A stretch of DNA of 64,000 nucleotides. Origin: an uncultured Eubacterium sp. GTDB taxonomy: Bacteria; Bacillota; Clostridia; Peptostreptococcales; Anaerovoracaceae. The DNA lies in NCBI GenBank assembly GCA_900543485.1, contig UQRM01000011.1:15565-79564 (forward strand). Reading direction: 5' to 3'. The position numbers and the translations under genes are program-made. Under the pieces are notes generated by a model, which searched no databases, was not told the origin of the DNA, and saw only the letters and a list, made by a program, of their open reading frames with translations. Below, in pieces: positions 48,881-56,636 of this stretch. Within the stretch, counting starts at the first letter, position 1; each line of letters begins with the position of its first letter.

Positions 48881-50288
48881 AGCTGTCACCGTCCAGTATG
48901 CCGCCGTCTATGTCGTTTTCCTTTGCAATACGCTGCAGTTCTTCTGCGGCTTCTGCTTCATCAATATTCTGTGCTTCCATAATAGCACGAATTTTTGATT
49001 TAAGCCCCGCCTGAACAAGCTTGATATTGTTATCTATACGGGTGTTGTCATCACCGATAATGTTATCCTGCCAATTGACAGAAACCGTATAATCTTTGCT
49101 GACTTCCTCCGAAGCCTGTGTTATTTCTATAATCGCCGTTGCAAGACTTTCAAGCACCTCGGATATGATATTCTTGTTATTCTGCACGGTGCGAAGTGTG
49201 TCCTTTTCATCGGCGGCAACTTCTGTCGCCGTTTTTACGCCGGAATTACTGTCAAATGACAGCGTTCCCGGAGAGAAACCGAGCTGAGTGCTGAGTATAT
49301 TCAGCTGAAGCTTCAGGGCTTCGACGTGTTCGGTTACTCTGAGTGACTGGGTATTGTCGGATATATTCAACTTCGGTGCATCATCGGCGTTGAATGCCTG
49401 ATACACTTCGTCATCGGTGTCAAAGTATTTTACTTCGTTGCCGTCGCTGTCATAGATCGATTTCACACATTCAGACGGAATAATGATACGCTTCTTGCCG
49501 AGTATAAATTCTCGCTCAAGGCTGTCGAATATTACATCTATTTCCCGTAGCGTGTCTATTGAATTTGCAAAAACAGGCAAGCCGAGCGGCAAGTCGAAAA
49601 CCATATTGTTTCCGACTGCAGGTTTGAAATAGCAGAATAACGGCTTTTGAACACCTTTGAACACCATTTCATAGTCAAGTTTCGGGAACAGCTCCGAAAC
49701 GGGAACTTCCTGACCGAGATAACTGCGTGAATCGCTTCGCCGCAGGACGTGGTAAATGTGAACTCCGTCAGACTGCAATGTATGATACTCGAACAGCTTG
49801 TAGTAGAAGCCGTTCTGAACATAGTCGTTGCAGAAAATACCTTCTGTAATCTGCCTGTTGTTCCATTTTGTCGGGAAGAAACGATCAGCGTTGATGTAGT
49901 TCAGGCATATAACATTATCCTCGAGATACACCTTTATAACTCCGCCGCCGAGTGCGTATGACCGGGAAAGAAATTCGGGAAAACGCTCCCAGAAACAGTT
50001 ATTTTCAAGAACCTCACTTACCGTATCGTTGTACTTTTCGTCATCAACAGATATATCGCACTGTTCTGAAAAAGTCATCGTGGCGAGCTTATCGCAGATA
50101 ACCTTTGCCATATTCGTCATAGCTCTGGGACGGCTTTTCTTTTTTATTCCGCTGTTTGTAACAGTTCTCCACGGCGGTTTGCCCTGATAGATGCGTTTTG
50201 CAGGCTCAATGTGCCGTGTATAATAGTCGGATATATCGACTATCGGCACGTTCGGAAATGCCTGCTTTATATAAGAGTATATCGACAT
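48873..50288 (-). CDS. Phage portal protein (SPP1 gp6-like)
   Basis: The 471-residue protein starts MSIYSYIKQAFPNVPIVDIS. The N-terminal and core segments (GIKKKSRPRAMTNMAKVICD, and later DSLEREFILGKKRIIIPSEC) are characteristic of the SPP1-type portal, the ring through which DNA enters the head. The acidic C-terminus overlaps the MuF-type gene. Its ATG overlaps the terminase stop as TGATG. It replaces Mu gp29 in this hybrid phage. Confidence 0.9.
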   Translation of the reverse strand: MSIYSYIKQAFPNVPIVDISDYYTRHIEPAKRIYQGKPPWRTVTNSGIKKKSRPRAMTNMAKVICDKLATMTFSEQCDISVDDEKYNDTVSEVLENNCFWERFPEFLSRSYALGGGVIKVYLEDNVICLNYINADRFFPTKWNNRQITEGIFCNDYVQNGFYYKLFEYHTLQSDGVHIYHVLRRSDSRSYLGQEVPVSELFPKLDYEMVFKGVQKPLFCYFKPAVGNNMVFDLPLGLPVFANSIDTLREIDVIFDSLEREFILGKKRIIIPSECVKSIYDSDGNEVKYFDTDDEVYQAFNADDAPKLNISDNTQSLRVTEHVEALKLQLNILSTQLGFSPGTLSFDSNSGVKTATEVAADEKDTLRTVQNNKNIISEVLESLATAIIEITQASEEVSKDYTVSVNWQDNIIGDDNTRIDNNIKLVQAGLKSKIRAIMEAQNIDEAEAAEELQRIAKENDIDGGILDGDSYE

Positions 50289-51538
50289 CAATTTTTCCTT
50301 TCTGCGTCGAAGACGTTACTCATGTAAGCTTCGGTGCTGTATTCCTGTGCGTCAAGGCTGTCTATATTTATGCTACCGTCGTCAAGACGTATTTCGGTCG
50401 CCGCATTCGGCTTCCAGATAGCAGTCTGGAACGCTTCAATCGTATGCTTGCAGTGCGACATGATTTTATATCTGTCAGCCGCAATCAGACGGTTGTAGAA
50501 TAAAATACGGTTGTTGATAGAACCTTTCCGGGCATTGTGAATATTGACCTTTAACTTTCTTCTCTGAGCGGCAAGGCGCACACCTTTGATCAGTATTTGT
50601 TCTGCTGAATCGAGATAAACCTCTGTACATTTCCACCTGCGGCATACACCTTCGATAAAAGTGCAGAAGTCGTTTTCAAGCTCATACGGTGATATTGTTT
50701 CCTTGCGATAGTATTCGTCAAGCGTTACGATCGACTGAAAGCCTTTAGTGAATCCGGTAGCGTTAAGGGTATGAGCTGAGCCGTTGCCGCCGAAGTCTCC
50801 GCCTATGGTAACAAACATAAGATCTTCGGGAAGTGTATCTACAATATATCTTGATGGGTTGTCGGCAAACAGTGGGTAAATAACACCTTCTGCTGCTACC
50901 CAGTTACCTCGGATAAAGCGTTCGAAATAAACGCCCGTGTATTCCTTTTTGATTTCCCGGACATATTCTTCCGGAAGCGTGGTATTATCATCAATAAGAA
51001 ATCGCATAACAAGCATATCGACCTTGGCATTGTCTATATATTCCTTTTTTAGCCAGTGCGTCGGAACATCCGGGTTTGTTGTAGCAATAAGCTTTGCGCC
51101 CTTGACCGACAAACGTGACAGGAGCATCGAAAAAAAGTCCTTAGTGAATAGCGTCAGCTCATCGCAGTACGCTCCGCCAAGTGTCATGCCTCGTATCTTA
51201 TTCTCGGACTTTGCGTCATTTGCTCCCTCAAGCAGTATTTTTCTTCCAAATAATCTGCCTTCTTTGGTAGACAGCGAATATTTGAAATTATCTTCGCCGA
51301 CAAGCTCCTGCAATAACATCAAGCAGTTACGCTTTAATGTCTGTAACGTTTTTGCCGACATCAGATAGGCATAATCTGTCGGACGGTCGGCTATCCAGAA
51401 TGCCCAAAGGATAAGCGATATCCATGTCTTGCCGCTACGGACAGAGCCTTCAAGCAGGTTAAGTCGATGGAGCTTATTGTGTTTGAGCAAGCTCATCAGT
51501 TCCTGCTGTTTGGCTGTGAAGATCAAATCATTTGACAT
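50288..51538 (-). CDS. Terminase large subunit
   Basis: The 416-residue motor has Walker A GSVRSGKTW (about 32-40), a Walker B-like region GGAYCDELTLF, a coupling motif ATTNPD, and a nuclease domain with Asp residues in IGGDFGGNGSAH and EVYLDSAEQ. This is the PBSX/terminase_3 family. It packages DNA into the portal; in Mu-like phages the DNA is cut from integrated copies with host flanks. Confidence 0.93.
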   Translation of the reverse strand: MSNDLIFTAKQQELMSLLKHNKLHRLNLLEGSVRSGKTWISLILWAFWIADRPTDYAYLMSAKTLQTLKRNCLMLLQELVGEDNFKYSLSTKEGRLFGRKILLEGANDAKSENKIRGMTLGGAYCDELTLFTKDFFSMLLSRLSVKGAKLIATTNPDVPTHWLKKEYIDNAKVDMLVMRFLIDDNTTLPEEYVREIKKEYTGVYFERFIRGNWVAAEGVIYPLFADNPSRYIVDTLPEDLMFVTIGGDFGGNGSAHTLNATGFTKGFQSIVTLDEYYRKETISPYELENDFCTFIEGVCRRWKCTEVYLDSAEQILIKGVRLAAQRRKLKVNIHNARKGSINNRILFYNRLIAADRYKIMSHCKHTIEAFQTAIWKPNAATEIRLDDGSINIDSLDAQEYSTEAYMSNVFDAERKN

Positions 51539-51995
51539 TTTTCACAGCCTCCAGTATAGCGTCAAGCTTGCCTGCACCGTCATCTGACATAGCAACGGGA
51601 GTTTTGCTGTAGGCATCACCGGCTTTATTTGTAAGGAAGAATTCTACTGCCGATTGATTCGGCGGTACTTCTCGGGTGATTATCTCAACGGTTTTTCTGC
51701 CGCCGACAATGCGTTCCCTGCGTTCCGTAACGGTGTAACCGGTAGCGGCACGGATCAGTGCCTGTTCAACATCTGCCCGAACAAGCTCAGGGTTGTCGGC
51801 TATTAACTGCCTGACTCCTTCAGAGCGGTCGATAATCTGTTGTATTGCCTTTTGCCGCTTGCTTTCGGATGTATTCAGATAGCATTCAACAAGGCTCTGA
51901 ACGGCATTCACTCGCTGTTCGGTATCAGCTTTTTTGTATTTGTCGAGATCGGTTGCAATGCTGTTTATTGCCCTTTTGCGATTGCTTTTTCTCAC
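51528..51995 (-). CDS. Terminase small subunit-like protein
   Basis: From the GTG at 51,995 (AAAGGAG precedes) the protein is about 155 residues. A helical N-terminus is followed by ADVEQALIRAATGYTVTERR and EVPPNQSAVEFFLTNKAGDA, typical of a terminase small subunit that precedes PBSX-type large subunits. It overlaps the large subunit by 11 bases. A second candidate for this role, the DUF3486 protein, is coded upstream. Confidence 0.78.
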   Translation of the reverse strand: MRKSNRKRAINSIATDLDKYKKADTEQRVNAVQSLVECYLNTSESKRQKAIQQIIDRSEGVRQLIADNPELVRADVEQALIRAATGYTVTERRERIVGGRKTVEIITREVPPNQSAVEFFLTNKAGDAYSKTPVAMSDDGAGKLDAILEAVKNVK

Positions 51996-52019
51996 AGTTT
52001 GCTCACTCCTTTCGGGCAA

Positions 52020-52247
52020 AAAGAAAAGAGCCTTATAAAAGCCCTTATTCTGCGTTTGATTATGTTGACGTGAAATTATCCCACTTTGATTTTTGAAACG
52101 GTTTAAACGGCAATTAAAACGCTTTTATCGGTAAATATCCCGTTGGGATTATATCGGGATATGCTTCGCCATTCCGATTTTGAAAAAAATCAGATTACTT
52201 TGCGTATGTATACAGCCGTTCCGGTGGGGAGCGTATCGACCAACACC
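52020..52247 (-). promoter_or_regulatory. Untranslated leader of the late operon
   Basis: About 230 bases separate the NusG-like gene and the terminase small subunit; elsewhere the phage genes touch or overlap. It contains a perfect 8-bp stem (ATATCCCG 52,135-52,142 with CGGGATAT 52,155-52,162), a T-rich stem near 52,180, and a cluster of TTGAAACGGTT, GCAATTAAAAC and TTAAAACGCTT words that reappear near the right phage end. It may hold the late promoter or the loading site of the NusG paralogue. Confidence 0.55.
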
Positions 52248-52736
52248 TTAGTTACTGCACTTGTCTATATCGACCGCACAGGTTATCCTGTGTGACTCAC
52301 CGTAAAGAGTGATCTCTATAACGGCTTTATGCTGTCTTCGGGAAAATTTCACGATTTTGTGCTCATAGCGTTTGAGATAGCCGCTGTCTATTTTTAGTAC
52401 GCCGTTTTCTATGTGTCCTTTGCTGACCTTGAGTATATCGGGATTGCGACATAACTCGATGATATATTCTTCTTCGGTACAGGACAGGCACGTTGTTTTA
52501 CTGACAAAATTGCCGACACCGTGTATCTTGCGAATGGTATAATAATCATCGGCTGTCAGACGGTCGGTCTGAAAGAATATGTAACCATCAAAAAGCGGTT
52601 TGATTTCTTCGTGCCATACACCCTTTTTGCGATACTTGTACAACTCTCTCGGCACATACGCTGTATAACCGAGTTCACGCATCGAGTACATAACAGCCGT
52701 TTCAGAGCCTGACTGTACATATATTACATATATCAT
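52248..52736 (-). CDS. Phage-encoded NusG paralogue (LoaP/UpxY-like antiterminator)
   Basis: The 162-residue protein starts MIYVIYVQSGSETAVMYSM, the NGN domain start of NusG, and continues with PLFDGYIFFQTD and the GVGNFVSK loop. The C-terminal part has a possible KOW strand. Specialised NusG paralogues bind RNA polymerase and let it read through terminators in a chosen operon. Its place just before the terminase-to-lysis genes suggests late-gene antitermination. It overlaps the preceding DUF3486 gene by four bases. Confidence 0.82.
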   Translation of the reverse strand: MIYVIYVQSGSETAVMYSMRELGYTAYVPRELYKYRKKGVWHEEIKPLFDGYIFFQTDRLTADDYYTIRKIHGVGNFVSKTTCLSCTEEEYIIELCRNPDILKVSKGHIENGVLKIDSGYLKRYEHKIVKFSRRQHKAVIEITLYGESHRITCAVDIDKCSN

Positions 52737-53293
52737 TCGCCGTCACCCTCTTTCTGCTTACCCCTGATATATGCGGCAAGCTGTGAGTACAGCTGAGGAT
52801 TATCCTTAGCCATAGCGGCGAAAATATCTTCTTTGAATACATCATAGGCGGCGTCCATAGACGAACGGTTCTTGGCGTCTGTGTCCCGCTTGTATGTTGC
52901 CGCTTTTATCAGCGATGGCACTGCGGCAATCAGCTTTTCGGGCGGGACATTTTTTAGACGGTCATCGCTTAAATTCTGGATTGCTTCCATTACTTTATGG
53001 TTTGTTAATCGGGCAAGAGCCTCGGAAACATCAAGATCCGGATATTTGGCAAGCTCCTCGTTTATAAGGCGGAAGTTGTTGCTTATAAGCATTACCTGTT
53101 CAAGAGAAGCGTTTAACGCCTGTGCATAACGTGCCACCGAAGATTTTGATACTTCATAACCGTTTTCCCGAATGAAGTCTACAATGTCACTGTAGCGATA
53201 TTCTGACGGGTTATTTATCATCATATCAACTGTTTCCCTGATGTCGCACGGCAGCTTATCGACTTTTCCTCTTTTACGGTTACGTTTCTTCAT
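52733..53293 (-). CDS. DUF3486 (Mu gp27-like) protein
   Basis: The 186-residue protein starts MKKRNRKRGKVDKLPCDIRE and has YSDIVDFIRENGYEVSKSSV followed by ARYAQAL, the helix-turn-helix signature of DUF3486. In Mu, gp27 stands just before the large terminase and acts like a small terminase. Here it is separated from the large subunit by the NusG paralogue and a second small-terminase candidate. Confidence 0.85.
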   Translation of the reverse strand: MKKRNRKRGKVDKLPCDIRETVDMMINNPSEYRYSDIVDFIRENGYEVSKSSVARYAQALNASLEQVMLISNNFRLINEELAKYPDLDVSEALARLTNHKVMEAIQNLSDDRLKNVPPEKLIAAVPSLIKAATYKRDTDAKNRSSMDAAYDVFKEDIFAAMAKDNPQLYSQLAAYIRGKQKEGDGE

Positions 53294-53311
53294 ATATACC
53301 TCCTTACAGAC

Positions 53312-53635
53312 TTACAGATCTATGCAAGGATCATCGATCGCACCGTTAACAAGCTGAATGCCCTTAGCGGTAAGTTTACCCGCAAGCTGTGTATAATCAT
53401 CACCAATGCAGTCCACAGCCTGCTCAGAACGTATCTTGACAAGGCGGACATATCCGCCTTCAAGCAAATAATTTAAGCTGTCAAGTGCTTCATTCTCAGC
53501 GATCTGAGGCTCAAGAGCGGCAGTTACATCAACAAGATTAACATAATCCGTACGGAGCAGATTGATTGCTCTGATAACAGCTCCGTTGTTCTTTATAAAC
53601 TTGTTTTTCCTGAGCTGATCTTTTATATTCATCAA
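53312..53635 (-). CDS. Mu gp26-like winged-helix phage protein
   Basis: The 107-residue protein looks like a winged helix (AVIRAINLLRTDYVNLVDVT, then a strand VRLVKI and a C-terminal LTAKGIQLVNG). It lies between the gp25-like membrane/coil gene and the gp27-like gene, the position of gp26 in Mu. Its function is unknown. Confidence 0.6.
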   Translation of the reverse strand: MMNIKDQLRKNKFIKNNGAVIRAINLLRTDYVNLVDVTAALEPQIAENEALDSLNYLLEGGYVRLVKIRSEQAVDCIGDDYTQLAGKLTAKGIQLVNGAIDDPCIDL

Positions 53636-53982
53636 ATGCCCCTCCTATCGGCAAGATTATCTATCTTTGTTTCCAGACGTGTCATAACACGGATAAACTC
53701 GGAATTTTTGACTGCCGTATCCTTAAGTTCATCAATTGCACTGTCAATCTTGTCTATAGTGTGCTTGATTTCTTCGACTTCTGCCTTTGTGGCATATCTG
53801 TCGTTCAGGCTTTTGATATCACTCTTACATTCCTTTATCATATCAATATGGCTTTCGAGTTCAGATCTGGTAACGCATTTGTCCTGTCTGTCTATTGTAC
53901 GTTTGACGAAATACGATATAATGCCGATTGCAGCTGTGATTATTATGTTAATAGCTGTTGACAATATTGCTCCGATTTCCAT
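53632..53982 (-). CDS. Mu gp25-like membrane-anchored coiled-coil protein
   Basis: From the ATG at 53,982 (AAAGGA precedes) the 116-residue protein has one N-terminal membrane helix (about 5-24) and a long coiled coil. Size and position match gp25/DUF2730 of Mu-like phages. It is the first gene after the early terminator, so the late or middle transcript probably begins just before it. Confidence 0.65.
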   Translation of the reverse strand: MEIGAILSTAINIIITAAIGIISYFVKRTIDRQDKCVTRSELESHIDMIKECKSDIKSLNDRYATKAEVEEIKHTIDKIDSAIDELKDTAVKNSEFIRVMTRLETKIDNLADRRGI

Positions 53983-54061
53983 TATATACAATCCTTTCAA
54001 ATGGCTTTATAATGCGTAATTTTTATGTACTATATTTAATGTAATTTTATTTTAACATTTT

Positions 54062-54116
54062 CGCCGAAAAACAAAAAGGCTTAGCGCAATTACTTTTACA
54101 GTAATCACGCTAAGCC
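54062..54116 (-). terminator. Strong terminator of the early/middle operon
   Basis: GGCTTAGCG (54,078-54,086) and CGCTAAGCC (54,108-54,116) form a 9-bp stem with a further ATTAC/GTAAT stem inside. The minus strand continues with CCTTTTTGTTTTTCGG. It separates the Mor-like gene from the gp25-like gene. A second small palindrome (CTAGCT-AAAA-AGCTAG) lies at 54,155-54,170. Confidence 0.85.
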
Positions 54117-54225
54117 ATAAATTTATAAAAATGTTAAAATTTTATTAAGAAACACTAGCTAAAAAGCTAGCTGAGGCACTTAAAGTAACGCTCGATGAAC
54201 TTTGCGCATAAACGGCATCGCCGGG

Positions 54226-54492
54226 CTATTTCAGTCCTGCGATAATTTTTTCCTGTTCTTTTTTGGACAGCTCAAGCGCAGTCATGACCTCTTCGGAATA
54301 GTTGTTTTCCTCGGCTATATTCCTTGCGACAGCAAAGTTTATAAGCGTTGACGGCTTTGCAACGGCAATGCGCTCACCGCCGAAGTAGCCGACAAGCTTG
54401 CGGTATGCTTCGATACCGATTACCTCAGCTATTTCCGCCTGCGTTCCTGTCAGATGCTTTATCTGCAGATAATCAAGTTTTGATTTTGCCAT
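54226..54492 (-). CDS. Mor-like middle/late transcription activator (short form)
   Basis: From the ATG at 54,492 (GAAAGGAG precedes) the 88-residue protein has IAEVIGIEAYRKLVGYFGGE followed by RIAVAKPSTL, which matches the dimerisation region of the Mor/C family. It is the last gene before the early terminator, the position of mor in Mu. The usual C-terminal helix-turn-helix is not evident; the tail is a charged helix. It may work with another DNA-binding protein. Confidence 0.6.
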   Translation of the reverse strand: MAKSKLDYLQIKHLTGTQAEIAEVIGIEAYRKLVGYFGGERIAVAKPSTLINFAVARNIAEENNYSEEVMTALELSKKEQEKIIAGLK

Positions 54493-54940
54493 CGGTACGC
54501 TCCTTTCTGCGCTTTTCCGCCCGAACATATCGTTTGATCGTGTCAATAAGCTCCGCACCCTGACGTTCTGAAAAGCCTTTGAAAATGTCATATTTCGGAT
54601 TGACGGTAATACCAAGCTCTTTTTTAATAATGCCGCATAGCCGTTCTTTGACGGTGACCGCTGACGGGGACAGCTTTGCAAACTCATACATAAGCCCGAA
54701 AATCTTGCTTATCTGAGCGTTGCTTATATATGCCTTGACCTCCGGGGTTATTGCCCGGAGGTTAGCTTGCAATTGTTTGATTACTATGTCCGCCTGCTCA
54801 TCGTTCAGTTCCGATATGGACTCTTTGAGTGTGAGCTGATACACAAAGCCGTGCAGATCATCTGATTTATTCCCATCGTCGACAAGTCCGCACTTACGTC
54901 CAAGGCTGTAGATGTATCTGCGTTTCTGCTTTATATCCAT
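54473..54940 (-). CDS. GemA-like (Mu gp16, DUF1018) regulatory protein
   Basis: From the ATG at 54,940 the 155-residue protein begins MDIKQKRRYIYSLGRKCGLV, the start of the GemA family, and continues with LTLKESISELNDEQADIVIK. GemA in Mu alters host gene expression and DNA topology. The start is one base after the DUF3164 stop, so translation is likely coupled. It overlaps the Mor-like gene by 20 bases. Confidence 0.82.
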   Translation of the reverse strand: MDIKQKRRYIYSLGRKCGLVDDGNKSDDLHGFVYQLTLKESISELNDEQADIVIKQLQANLRAITPEVKAYISNAQISKIFGLMYEFAKLSPSAVTVKERLCGIIKKELGITVNPKYDIFKGFSERQGAELIDTIKRYVRAEKRRKERTDGKIKT

Positions 54941-54941
54941 G

Positions 54942-55604
54942 TTACACCGTGATTTTCGTAGTATCAGATACCGATATAGCACTGTTGATTGCTCTGATGA
55001 CCTCTTCTACAGTGCGCTTACTTTCAATGGTATCTAAAACAGTCATAAAACGCTGCCATTCAAGGCACTCCGAGAAAAGATACGCATAATCTGCGGCATC
55101 TTCATCTGAAAATCCACCTATCGAAACAAGGTTTTTACAGTCTGTGAGGAAATTTGCGCCTTTGAGCTTCTTGCGAAGTGCGCTCTTTGCGGAATCGTCG
55201 CACGGTAACTGATCGTAGAACTCGTCTACCGTCAGCTTGCGTTCAGGGACTGCGATGTCGGCTGAATAAACGCTTGCAAATGTGCGCTCAAGTTCTTTGC
55301 TTTTGAAAGTATACTTTGGCTCGAGCGATTCTTTGATGTAGTCACCGAACGCATCACCCATCAAACGCTTCAGAACGGCAGGAGATATAATCTTTACTGT
55401 TCTGGCTTCGGTGTATGTAACGTCATGTCCGTCATTATCATCAAATGTGCAGGTTCTACGCTTGCTGTCACGGAGCTTTTCACCGCCGAGCTTCAAGAAA
55501 AACGCTTCAAGCTCTTTGTACCGCAGATCAAGGGTTGCTTTTTCTTTGGACAGCTTTGCCATTTCTTCAACTTTAGCGGCAATTATTTCTTTTGTTACTG
55601 TCAT
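54942..55604 (-). CDS. DUF3164-like early phage protein
   Basis: The 220-residue protein, starting MTVTKEIIAAKVEEMAKLSK at the ATG that overlaps the upstream stop as ATGA, has a coiled N-terminus and then VKIISPAVLKRLMGDAFGDY, which is typical of an early protein of Mu-like phages (DUF3164 type). Its function is unknown. It lies between the AbrB-zinc protein and GemA. Confidence 0.7.
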   Translation of the reverse strand: MTVTKEIIAAKVEEMAKLSKEKATLDLRYKELEAFFLKLGGEKLRDSKRRTCTFDDNDGHDVTYTEARTVKIISPAVLKRLMGDAFGDYIKESLEPKYTFKSKELERTFASVYSADIAVPERKLTVDEFYDQLPCDDSAKSALRKKLKGANFLTDCKNLVSIGGFSDEDAADYAYLFSECLEWQRFMTVLDTIESKRTVEEVIRAINSAISVSDTTKITV

Positions 55605-55855
55605 TCTGCCACCGCCTTTGCTATTACCGCAGCACAGTCCGGGCATATATCTATGCCCTCGTAGTTTACTGCCTCTGTGCGATTTCCGCAGAATCGGCAG
55701 ACAGGAACGTGCTTGCGGATATGGATTTCTCCGGTCTGATTATCAACAATCAGATCAACTGCTTCTCCCGGCTGCATACCAACATATTCACACAGATCCT
55801 TTGGTAGCGTAATGCCACGCTTTGATGTCAGTCGTTTGCTTTTAATCATTGCCAT
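55601..55855 (-). CDS. AbrB-type DNA-binding domain fused to a zinc ribbon
   Basis: From the ATG at 55,855 (AGGAGG precedes) the 84-residue protein has a SpoVT/AbrB swapped-hairpin domain (IKSKRLTSKRGITLPKDLCE) and then two CxxC pairs (CRFCGN and CPDCAA). It is probably a small DNA-binding regulator. A structured repeat element lies in its leader (55,886-55,958). It is coupled to the next gene by an ATGA overlap. Confidence 0.82.
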   Translation of the reverse strand: MAMIKSKRLTSKRGITLPKDLCEYVGMQPGEAVDLIVDNQTGEIHIRKHVPVCRFCGNRTEAVNYEGIDICPDCAAVIAKAVAE

Positions 55856-55885
55856 ATAACTTTTCCTCCTGTATTTAGTTTTCTC

Positions 55886-55958
55886 CACTCTGCATTTATA
55901 CGGGCTTGTGACCGTTGCTGATCAGCAGCTGCATTAGAGCAGGGAGCTTATACTCCCT
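55886..55958 (-). repeat. Leader repeat element, copy B
   Basis: On the minus strand a hairpin (AGGGAG/CTCCCT, 55,941-55,958) is followed after 25 bases by ACGGTCACAAGCCCGT (55,900-55,915) and CAGAGTG. Copy A is at 56,305-56,368. The 30-base stretch 55,886-55,915 differs from 56,305-56,334 at only four positions. It ends just before the ribosome site of the AbrB-zinc gene. Confidence 0.7.
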
Positions 55959-56112
55959 GATTTTTATAGATTTTTCGTCTGTAGCACCCGAACCCGATAA
56001 TCGGGCAAAGCTTGTTTTTGCAAGTTGGAGTACCGTCTTTATCGAGATATTTGTACTCACAAGAGTAACATTTCTGTGCCGTATCTCGCTTTTCACTTTC
56101 GGGTGTACGCAT
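55948..56112 (-). CDS. Small Cys-rich (zinc-finger-like) phage protein
   Basis: Read from the ATG at 56,112, the 54-residue protein has CYSCEYKYLDKDGTPTCKNK followed by LCPIIGFGCYRRK, with five Cys placed as in a small zinc-binding fold. It starts ten bases after the preceding stop but has no good ribosome site, so it may depend on coupling. Its role is unknown. Confidence 0.55.
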   Translation of the reverse strand: MRTPESEKRDTAQKCYSCEYKYLDKDGTPTCKNKLCPIIGFGCYRRKIYKNQGV

Positions 56113-56122
56113 TTTATGTAGA

Positions 56123-56281
56123 TTATTTGATTTCACGCTGCTTCTGACCTCTTTTCTTCTTGATTGCCGCAATCGGCGATAATCTTGCTACATAGTTCGG
56201 ATTTTTAGCGACGAACTCGCCGTACGACATACCGCATTTCATAGCTTCGGCAACTATTACCTCTATCTGTTCCATATTGCT
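56123..56281 (-). CDS. Small early phage protein (52 aa)
   Basis: I place the start at ATG 56,281, which has AAAGGTGGTG before it, and not at the longer reading that runs through a structured repeat. The protein begins MSNMEQIEVIVAEAMKCGMS and ends with a basic tail (KKKRGQKQREIK). It may bind nucleic acid. No family recognised. Confidence 0.6.
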   Translation of the reverse strand, partial: SNMEQIEVIVAEAMKCGMSYGEFVAKNPNYVARLSPIAAIKKKRGQKQREIK

Positions 56282-56304
56282 CATTTCTTTCACCACCTTT
56301 CGTG

Positions 56305-56368
56305 CACTCTGTCTTTTCACGGGCTTGTGACCGTCCACGGCGACATTACACGGGAGCTTTTGCTCCCG
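56305..56368 (-). repeat. Leader repeat element, copy A
   Basis: On the minus strand a hairpin (CGGGAG-CAAAAG-CTCCCG, 56,351-56,368) is followed after 16 bases by ACGGTCACAAGCCCGT (56,319-56,334) and CAGAGTG. It fills the gap before the 52-residue gene. It matches copy B in order and sequence. Confidence 0.7.
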
Positions 56369-56372
56369 GAGG

Positions 56373-56636
56373 TTATTCTGATTTGCCTTTGTTATAGCCT
56401 TTTTTATATCCACTGTTGAAGATCTTATCTGCTACTATTATGCTGAAGTACATTTTTGCAAGAATCCATCCTATGTAGAGAATTACGAGCATAAGAGGGA
56501 TTATAAGCACCTCGCCGCCGATCGAGTTGTCCGGACGGTCTGCGATAATGTTTGCGTATTCTATTACGCTAACAGTTGCTGTGCCGGCAAAAAAAGCAGC
56601 GGCAAGCATTAACACATTGTTAATAAACTTTCTCAT
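56373..56636 (-). CDS. Small phage membrane protein
   Basis: The 87-residue protein has two membrane helices (about 5-27 and 43-68) and a polar tail ending YKKGYNKGKSE. Its ATG overlaps the stop of the DUF6906-like gene as ATGA. Early-operon membrane proteins of this kind may affect superinfection, but no function can be assigned. Confidence 0.65.
   Translation of the reverse strand: MRKFINNVLMLAAAFFAGTATVSVIEYANIIADRPDNSIGGEVLIIPLMLVILYIGWILAKMYFSIIVADKIFNSGYKKGYNKGKSE

Noticed and set aside
55896-56096. 66-codon minus-strand frame ending in NGHKPV
   Set aside because: It overlaps the Cys-rich gene and its end is the leader repeat, so its likeness to the other GHKPV reading comes from the repeat and not from a protein.
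56123-56413. 96-codon version of the small early gene
   Set aside because: Its first 44 codons pass through the structured repeat and lack a ribosome site; the ATG at 56,281 has a good one.
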